Position numbers and translations under genes: made by a program
Shown here: positions 58,401-64,000 of the stretch, piece after piece
Position numbering within the stretch: the stretch's first letter is position 1
Layout: the number at the start of each line of letters is the position of its first letter
Assembly (NCBI RefSeq): GCF_006265115.1
Contig: NZ_SMDR01000001.1
Location: 744,001-808,000, forward strand
Direction: 5' to 3'
DNA length: 64,000 bases
DNA from: Arenimonas terrae
GTDB lineage: Bacteria; Pseudomonadota; Gammaproteobacteria; Xanthomonadales; Xanthomonadaceae
Notes under the pieces: generated by a model
Database searches by the model: none
What the model saw: only the letters and a program-made list of their open reading frames with translations
Told to the model about the DNA's origin: nothing

Positions 58401-59329
58401 ACGCCGCCACCACCGCCGAAAGACGCGCCGCCACCGTCCGCCGCGCGGTGGGCCTGATGACCGCCAGCACCGTGCTGTTCGGCTGCATGGCGGTCTGCAT
58501 CCGGCTGGCCTCGGAGCAGCTGCACGCCTTCGAGATCGCCTTCTTCCGCAACTTCTTCGGCTTCGTCTTCATCCTGCCGATGCTGTTCCGGCACGGGCCG
58601 GGCATCCTGCGCACCAACAAGCTGCCGCTGTACCTGATGCGCTGCCTGATCGGCATCGTGTCCATGCTGGCCGGGTTCTGGGCGATCGTGCACTTGCCGC
58701 TGGCGCAGGCGATCGCGCTGTCGTATTCGACACCGCTGTTCGTCACCATCGGCGCCGTGCTGGTGCTGGGCGAGATCGTCCGGGCGCGGCGCTGGAGCGC
58801 GGTGCTGGTCGGCTTCCTCGGGGTGCTGGTGATCGTGCGACCCGGCAGCGACGCCTTCACCGCCGGCAGCCTGGTGGCGGTGCTGGCCGCGGTGGCCAGC
58901 GCCAGCGTCGCGATCAGCATCAAGTTCCTCTCGCGCACCGAACACCCCGATGCGATCGTGCTGTACACGACCATGCTGTGGGTGCCGATGTCCCTGGTGC
59001 CGGCGCTGTTCTTCTGGGAAACGCCGGTCGGCATCACCTGGCTGTGGATCGTGCTGGCCGGTTTCCTGGGCACCACCGCCCACATGTGCTGGACGCGCGC
59101 GCTGAAGCTGGGCGACGCCTCGATGCTGACGCCGATCAGCTTCCTGCAGATCCTGGTGGTGGCGGTGTTCGGCTGGTTCCTGTTCGACGAGGCGCTGGAC
59201 CGCTGGACCGTGCTCGGCGCCGCGATCGTCTTCGGCTCCAACGTCTACATCGCGCGGCGCGAGTCGCAGCTCGCGCGCCAGGCCGTCACCGATCCCGAAA
59301 TCAGCCCCGAAACGCCGTCGCCGCGCTGA
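58397..59329 (+). CDS. EamA/DMT-family transporter
   Basis: A 310-residue inner-membrane protein with about ten hydrophobic helices in two EamA repeats (about 18-145 and 155-290). Typical segments are FFRNFFGFVFILP, ALSYSTPLFVTIGAVLVLGE and DASMLTPISFLQILVVAVFGWFLFDE. The substrate is unknown. The chosen start is TTG at 58397, which overlaps the murB stop (TTGA) in the pattern used by its neighbours; an ATG 20 codons on (MTASTVLFG) is an alternative. Confidence 0.85.
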   Translation: MNAATTAERRAATVRRAVGLMTASTVLFGCMAVCIRLASEQLHAFEIAFFRNFFGFVFILPMLFRHGPGILRTNKLPLYLMRCLIGIVSMLAGFWAIVHLPLAQAIALSYSTPLFVTIGAVLVLGEIVRARRWSAVLVGFLGVLVIVRPGSDAFTAGSLVAVLAAVASASVAISIKFLSRTEHPDAIVLYTTMLWVPMSLVPALFFWETPVGITWLWIVLAGFLGTTAHMCWTRALKLGDASMLTPISFLQILVVAVFGWFLFDEALDRWTVLGAAIVFGSNVYIARRESQLARQAVTDPEISPETPSPR

Positions 59330-59341
59330 CCGCGCGGCGGA

Positions 59342-62092
59342 TCAGCCCGGCTCGCCCAGGCGCTTGCGCTCCTCGGCCAGCACGTCGAAGGCCCCCTGCT
59401 CTTCCGGCGTGCGCTTGTCCTCGGGGATGGCCAGCAGCCACTGCACGTCGCTCGCCTCGATCTTCGCGGCCTCGTCCGCCTGCCCGTCGCGCCGCAGCGC
59501 GACCGCCAGCGCCCAGCCGACGCGTGCATTGGGCGGCTCGTCGGCTTCGCGCTCGCGCTCGGAGTCCGCGCGCAGCGCGCGCAGCTGGGTGATCGCATCG
59601 GCATGACGGCCGAGGCGGATCCAGGTCAGCGACTGGATCATGTTGGCCGTATGCACCTGCGGATGTTTTTCCCCTAGCAGTTCGATCGCCAGCGGTCGCG
59701 CGCGCTCCAGCTGCGCCTGCACCTCGTCCGCGCCGCGGCCGGCCCGATGCAGCGTGGCGGCATGGTTGACCTCGAGGAACACGGTGTCGGGATGGCGCGG
59801 TCCGAGGATGCGGCGGCGCGCCTCCAGCAGCTCGGCCTCCATGGCCAGGGATTCGTCGAACCGGTGCCGGTGCGCCAGCAGCGAGGCCAGGTTCAACTTC
59901 GAGCGCAGCGTGGTGGTGGCATCTGGGCCGAGCAGGCGCTGGCGCGCCTCCAGCACCGATCGCATCAGCGCTTCGGCCTCGTCGTACTGGCGAAGGTCCA
60001 GCAGCATGTTCGCCAGGTTGCCGCGCTCGGCGAGCGTGGCCGGATGCTCCGCCCCGAGCTTGCGTGCGCTGATCTCCGCGCGCTGGCGCTGCAGGACCAC
60101 CGCCTCCTCCGGGTCGCCGTCCATCGCGCGCATCACCGCCAGGCGCCCCATCGTGTTGAGCGTGGTCTCGTCCTCGGGGCCCAGCGCCGCCAGCCGCTGC
60201 TTGTAAAGCGCCTCGAAGATCGCCCGGGCCTCCTCGATGTCGCCCATGCGGCCCATGCTCAGGCCCAGGTCGTCCTGAAGCACCAGCAGCTTCGGATCAT
60301 CGGCGGCCCGGCGCGCTTTCTCGCGGTCGTAAAGCGCCTGCTGCATGGCGCGGGCCCTCGGCCGGTCGCCGAGAGTGAACACCAGGCCGGCCTGCTGCCG
60401 CTCGGCGTCGAGCCTGACGTCATCGTGGCCCGCCCCGCCGCCGGCGTGCATCAGCGTCTTTTCGACCAGGGCCAGGGCATCCTGCGGCTTGCCGGCCTGC
60501 GCCATCGCCTCGCTCTGCAGATTGCGCGCGGCCAGGGTGTCCGGATCGGCGTCGCCGCGGGTGTTGGCCAAGTAATCGGCGACCTGCGCGAACAGCGGCT
60601 CGGCCTCGGCCGGCAGGCCCAGCGCCATCTGCACCTGGGCGACCGACTGGCGCAGGTTCGCGGCGAGCGCGGGCTGGTCGGCGAAATCGCGGTCTATGGC
60701 GCGCTGGGCGCCGGCCAGGATGTCCCGGTTGACCAGGCCACGGGCGAGGTCGGGCGGGCTGGCGCTGGCCAGCGCCTGCTCGAGCAGGGGCAGCTTGTCC
60801 GGCGCCGACTTCTCCAGCTGCGCACGCAGGCCGTTCGACAGGCCCACGCCCATGGCCTCGATGTCGATGCCCTCGAGCATGGACTGCTGGAAGGCCGCCA
60901 CGCGCTCGAGCTCGGCGCTGCGGGTTTCGGCGATCTCGCGCTGCAGGTTGGCCTGGCGCAGGCCGTACAGCGACAGGCCCAGGCCGGCCAGCACGGCCAG
61001 CGCCACCGCGACGCCGGCGGCGAAACCCACCCGGTGGCGGCGCAGGTACTTGCCCAGCGAGTAGCGGCGGCTGCGCGGCACGGCGTCCAGCGGGCGGTCG
61101 TCGAGGAAACGGCGCAGGTCTTCGGCCAATGCGGCGGCGGAGTCGTAGCGCTGGGCACGGTCGCGGCGCATGGCCTTGAGCACGACCCAGTCCAGCTCGC
61201 TGCGCAGCAGCCGGCGCAGGCGCGGCCGGCTGAGGCCGAGCTGGTTGGCGCGGGCGTCGACATTGCCCGGCGCCAGGGTCTCGATCTGCTCCGAGGGCGG
61301 GCGCAGCGTGGTGCTGGCGGTGTGGGCGGCGCGATCGGTGTCGACGCCGACGCCCGGCCGGCGGCCGGCCAGCAGTTCGTAGAGCAGCACGCCCAGCGAA
61401 TAGACGTCGCTGCGCGTGTCCACTTCGGCGCCGGGCTCCAGGCCGGCCTGCTCCGGACTCATGTAGTCGGGCGTGCCGGCACGTTCGAGTTCGCCCAGGT
61501 GTTCGCCTGCCGCCAGCGAGCGGCTGGCCGCGGTGGCGATGCCGAAGTCGATGATCTTGGGCAGCGGCCGGCCGTCCACTTCCGCCACCAGGATGTTGCC
61601 GGGCTTGAGGTCGCGGTGGATCACGCCCTTCTGGTGCGCGTGCTGCACGCCCTCGCAGACCCGGATGAACAGCTCGAGCCGCTCGCGCAGCGGCAGCCGC
61701 CGGCTTTCGCAGAAGCTGGTGAGCGCGCTGCCCTCGATGAACTCCATCACGAAGAAGGGATAACCCTCGGGCGTCGCGCCGGCATCGAAGACCTGGGCGA
61801 TGGCCGGATGTTTCATCTGCGCCAGCAGCTGGCGCTCGACCTCGAAATAGGCCAGGTGGCGGGCGTCGAGGCGGCGCACGTTGAGCAGCTTCAGGGCGAC
61901 GGTGCGGTGCACCGGCTCGAGCTGTTCGGCCCGGTAGACTTCGCCCATGCCGCCGCGGCCGAGCAGGCTGTCGACGCGGTAGCGGCCCAGCCGGGCGCCG
62001 GGCGGAAGGCTGCCCTCGCTGGCGGCGGGCAGGCCGGATCGGGTCGGCAGGCCCTCGGTCGGCGCCAGGTCTTCGTGTTCGTGTGCGGTCAT
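59342..62092 (-). CDS. Transmembrane Ser/Thr protein kinase with C-terminal TPR-like repeats
   Basis: A 916-residue Hanks-type kinase. Kinase domain about 37-330 with the glycine loop LGRGGMGEVY, Lys68 (VALKLL), HRDLKPGN (Asp161), DFG (Asp182) and GTPDYMSPEQ; all catalytic residues are intact. One membrane helix follows at about 355-377. The remaining 530 residues are helical repeats of the TPR type (LAERGNLANMLLDLRQYDEAEAL, LNLASLLAHRHRFDESLAM), probably periplasmic. It is divergent from an FHA-GGDEF gene. Substrates and signal unknown. Confidence 0.9.
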   Translation of the reverse strand: MTAHEHEDLAPTEGLPTRSGLPAASEGSLPPGARLGRYRVDSLLGRGGMGEVYRAEQLEPVHRTVALKLLNVRRLDARHLAYFEVERQLLAQMKHPAIAQVFDAGATPEGYPFFVMEFIEGSALTSFCESRRLPLRERLELFIRVCEGVQHAHQKGVIHRDLKPGNILVAEVDGRPLPKIIDFGIATAASRSLAAGEHLGELERAGTPDYMSPEQAGLEPGAEVDTRSDVYSLGVLLYELLAGRRPGVGVDTDRAAHTASTTLRPPSEQIETLAPGNVDARANQLGLSRPRLRRLLRSELDWVVLKAMRRDRAQRYDSAAALAEDLRRFLDDRPLDAVPRSRRYSLGKYLRRHRVGFAAGVAVALAVLAGLGLSLYGLRQANLQREIAETRSAELERVAAFQQSMLEGIDIEAMGVGLSNGLRAQLEKSAPDKLPLLEQALASASPPDLARGLVNRDILAGAQRAIDRDFADQPALAANLRQSVAQVQMALGLPAEAEPLFAQVADYLANTRGDADPDTLAARNLQSEAMAQAGKPQDALALVEKTLMHAGGGAGHDDVRLDAERQQAGLVFTLGDRPRARAMQQALYDREKARRAADDPKLLVLQDDLGLSMGRMGDIEEARAIFEALYKQRLAALGPEDETTLNTMGRLAVMRAMDGDPEEAVVLQRQRAEISARKLGAEHPATLAERGNLANMLLDLRQYDEAEALMRSVLEARQRLLGPDATTTLRSKLNLASLLAHRHRFDESLAMEAELLEARRRILGPRHPDTVFLEVNHAATLHRAGRGADEVQAQLERARPLAIELLGEKHPQVHTANMIQSLTWIRLGRHADAITQLRALRADSEREREADEPPNARVGWALAVALRRDGQADEAAKIEASDVQWLLAIPEDKRTPEEQGAFDVLAEERKRLGEPG

Positions 62093-62290
62093 GGCATTTC
62101 CCGGGTTCCCGCCGGCATTAACGGCGACGGCGGGTGGCAGCGGCCGCGGCCGGCAGGCCAGGCATGAGCGTAGCCGGCCCGCTCAGTCAAGATGATGGCC
62201 CGCCCCTGCCGGGCCGTCGACGTCCGCCCGGCGTCGCGCCCCGTCCCGGGGCTTGGGCTACACTCGTCCGGCGACTTCCGCCCCCAGCAG

Positions 62291-63187
62291 ATGAGCACGA
62301 GCGACGCCGATCCGATCACCACCCAGCTGACCCTGCTAAGCGGCGGACCCCGCCGCAGCGGGCCGCGTTCGGCATGCGTGGTGGTCATCCACGGCGAAGG
62401 CCTGGGCAAGCGCGCCGACATCGAGGAAGCGCCGGTGACCGTCGGCCGCTCGCAGGAAGCCGACCTGCACATCCCGCACAAGTCGGTGTCGCGCCAGCAC
62501 TGCGAGATCCGCCGCGAGGGCGACGCCTACCGGCTGCGCGACCTGGGCGCGACCAACCGCACCCGCGTCAACGACCTGCCGGTCACCGAAACCCTGCTCG
62601 CCGACGGCGACCACATCACCCTGGGCGAGACCATCCTCAAGTTCATCAGCCACGCCAGCGTCGAGGCGCGCTACCACGAGGAGGTCTACCAGCTCGCCAC
62701 CCACGACGCGCTGACCGAGATCTACAACCGCCGGCACTTCGTCGAGCTGGTGGACAAGGAGATCGCGCGGGCGCTGCGCCACGGCCGGCCGCTGGTGATG
62801 TGCATCATCGACGTGGACCTGTTCAAGCCGGTGAACGACCAGTTCGGCCACATCGCCGGCGACGGCGTGCTGCGGCAGATGGCCGGCCTGGTGCGCGCCT
62901 TCGTACGCGGCGAGGACATCGCCGCGCGCATCGGCGGCGAGGAGTTCGCGGTGCTGCTGCCCGAATCCGACCTCGAGGCGGCGCACGCCTTCGCCGAACG
63001 ACTGCGCGAGGCGGTTGCCGCGACGCCCTTCGAGCTGGGCGGCGAATCGCGTCACCTGACCATCAGCATCGGCATCGCCGGCCTGGCCGATAACCGGCGC
63101 GAACGCAGCGCCCTGATGCAGGCCGCCGACGCCGCGCTCTACCGGGCCAAGGACGAAGGCCGCAACCGCGTCTGCGTCGAACCCTAG
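62291..63187 (+). CDS. FHA-domain diguanylate cyclase
   Basis: A 298-residue soluble protein. An FHA domain (about 28-115: VTVGRSQEADLHIPHKSVSRQH, LGATNRTRVND) should bind phosphothreonine peptides. The GGDEF domain (about 135-295) has GGEEF at 215-219 and an inhibitory I-site RGED at 206-209 with the normal five-residue spacing, so product-inhibited c-di-GMP synthesis is expected. ATG at 62291 is chosen; the frame is open upstream without homology. TACACT at 62259-62264 is a possible -10. The divergent kinase suggests a phosphorylation partner. Confidence 0.9.
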   Translation: MSTSDADPITTQLTLLSGGPRRSGPRSACVVVIHGEGLGKRADIEEAPVTVGRSQEADLHIPHKSVSRQHCEIRREGDAYRLRDLGATNRTRVNDLPVTETLLADGDHITLGETILKFISHASVEARYHEEVYQLATHDALTEIYNRRHFVELVDKEIARALRHGRPLVMCIIDVDLFKPVNDQFGHIAGDGVLRQMAGLVRAFVRGEDIAARIGGEEFAVLLPESDLEAAHAFAERLREAVAATPFELGGESRHLTISIGIAGLADNRRERSALMQAADAALYRAKDEGRNRVCVEP

Positions 63188-63903
63188 TCCGCGCGCGGCG
63201 GGTCCATGGCCGCGGCCGGGTCGCGGTGGCTGGGCCGAACGATCAGGTAGACCGCGCAGACCCAGGCCACGGCCGCCGTCCAGCCGGCCAGGATGTCCGA
63301 CGGGAAATGCACGCCCAGGTAAATCCGCGACGCGCCGACCCAGGCCACGAAGGCCACGCCCGCCAGCAGCACCCGCCAGCGCCAGGCGCCGTGCCAGCAC
63401 AGCAGCACCAGGGCCGCGGCCAGCGTGGCCGAACCCATCGCGTGGCCGCTGGGGAAGCTGAAGGTGTGTTCGGGCGCGATCGACAGCCACAGGTCGGGCC
63501 GCTCGCGCTGGAACACCGCCTTGGCCAGCAGGTTCAGAAGGGCCGACCCGCCGGTGGCGATGGCGAAGAAGATCGCGCGCCGCACATGGCCGAAGGCGAG
63601 CAGGCCGGCGAACACGATCACGTCGAGCGGAATCACGCCCCAGGCGTAACCGAGCTCGCTGGCCAGCACCATTGCCCGGTCCAGCGCCGGCGAGGCCCAC
63701 TGCTGCGCGAGGCGCAGCAGCGGTTCGTCGAAGCCGAAGGCCTCCGCCTCGCGCACCTCTTCGGCCAGCTCGGCGAACAGCGCCAGCGGCAGCGCGATGC
63801 CGGCGAAGGCGAGCAGCAGCCGGCGCCAGCGCCGGGCCAGGAACTCCCGGACCGCCTCGAGCAGGCGCGGTCCGTGCGCCAGCAGGCGCGCGACGTGGCT
63901 CAG
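63184..63903 (-). CDS. PAP2-family phosphatase
   Basis: A membrane phosphatase with the three PAP2 motifs: KAVFQRERP (KxxxxxxRP), FPSGHAMGS (PSGH) and [16 protein letters not shown] (SRxxxxxHxxxD). Five or six helices. Undecaprenyl pyrophosphate or phosphatidylglycerophosphate are possible substrates. The nearest ordinary start is GTG at 63756 (190 residues), but the frame runs 49 codons further with a convincing N-terminal helix ([18 protein letters not shown]) and no ATG, GTG or TTG. The only start at the upstream boundary is CTG at 63903, overlapping the previous stop as CTGA; a CTG start giving 239 residues is proposed. Confidence 0.8.
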   Translation of the reverse strand: MSHVARLLAHGPRLLEAVREFLARRWRRLLLAFAGIALPLALFAELAEEVREAEAFGFDEPLLRLAQQWASPALDRAMVLASELGYAWGVIPLDVIVFAGLLAFGHVRRAIFFAIATGGSALLNLLAKAVFQRERPDLWLSIAPEHTFSFPSGHAMGSATLAAALVLLCWHGAWRWRVLLAGVAFVAWVGASRIYLGVHFPSDILAGWTAAVAWVCAVYLIVRPSHRDPAAAMDPPRAD

Positions 63904-64000
63904 GGTTCCGCCCGGGCGTAGCGGCGGGCGACGTAGTCGTCGATCACGCCGACGAATTCGTCGGCGATGTTCTCGCCGCGCAGGGTCATCGCTTTTTCGC
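63900..64000 (-). CDS. C-terminal end of a gene, possibly ispG
   Basis: The last 32 codons of an ORF that enters from the right edge. They end in [19 protein letters not shown] and ARRYARAEP. The pattern TLxGxxIAxxFxxIVxDYVxxRY resembles the C terminus of proteobacterial IspG (hydroxymethylbutenyl diphosphate synthase, MEP pathway), but too little is visible to be sure. Confidence 0.35.
   Translation of the reverse strand, partial: EKAMTLRGENIADEFVGVIDDYVARRYARAEP

Overview
The window is a dense, high-GC stretch of chromosome with almost no intergenic space. Most neighbouring genes on the same strand overlap by 4 bp (ATGA, GTGA or TTGA) or 1 bp (TGATG). Gene content points to a gammaproteobacterium of the Xanthomonadales/Lysobacteraceae type. 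The main reasons are a HisB phosphatase-dehydratase fusion, a ThrA aspartokinase-homoserine dehydrogenase fusion, an acetylglutamate synthase-kinase fusion, an N-acetylornithine carbamoyltransferase in place of ordinary OTCase, and a FimX-like c-di-GMP receptor. No phage, transposon, CRISPR array or other mobile element was seen; this is housekeeping chromosome.

Layout. 1-4.9 kb: his operon on the minus strand (trpR-like regulator, hisG, D, C, B, H; the window cuts hisH). 5-10 kb: a membrane diguanylate cyclase, then hisS and a histidine ammonia-lyase gene separated by a single base. 10.2-17 kb: tRNA-Pro(CGG), a membrane glycosyltransferase with an exported partner, and a DUF2339/DUF3999 pair. 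17-24.9 kb: the complete acetylcitrulline-type arginine operon on the minus strand, headed by an apparent arginine-codon leader peptide and attenuator. 24.9-34 kb: glycine-zipper protein, cysS-sufE, a DUF885 protein, a HipA-like/DUF3037 pair, a long-tailed DksA relative, and yidD-pyrC-M23 peptidase. 34-39.4 kb (minus): folE2, a squalene-synthase-like gene, a mupP/gph phosphatase, ubiG, an MTA/SAH-type deaminase and efp. 39.4-49 kb: epmB, fimX-like, htpX, gluQ, phaR-phaB, a sulfatase-modifying-factor-like lipoprotein and rnd. 49-54 kb: tRNA-Ala(CGC), a threonine leader peptide and thrABC, tRNA-Arg(CCT). 54-64 kb: an ALDH7-type dehydrogenase, DUF4190 protein, pyrD-murB-EamA, a Ser/Thr kinase with TPR-like repeats divergent from an FHA-GGDEF cyclase, a PAP2 phosphatase, and the tail of a gene that may be ispG.

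The most interesting object is the 5' region of the arginine operon (24692-24895). It contains a good promoter, a 34-codon ORF with three Arg codons in four positions, three mutually exclusive pairing elements and a U-rich terminator just before the first arginine gene. That is the full logic of ribosome-mediated attenuation, applied to arginine. A threonine leader upstream of thrA has the same near-leaderless arrangement, but its terminator-like hairpin lacks a U tract and the thrA ribosome binding site is itself in a hairpin. All functional statements are from reading the sequence; no database search was run.
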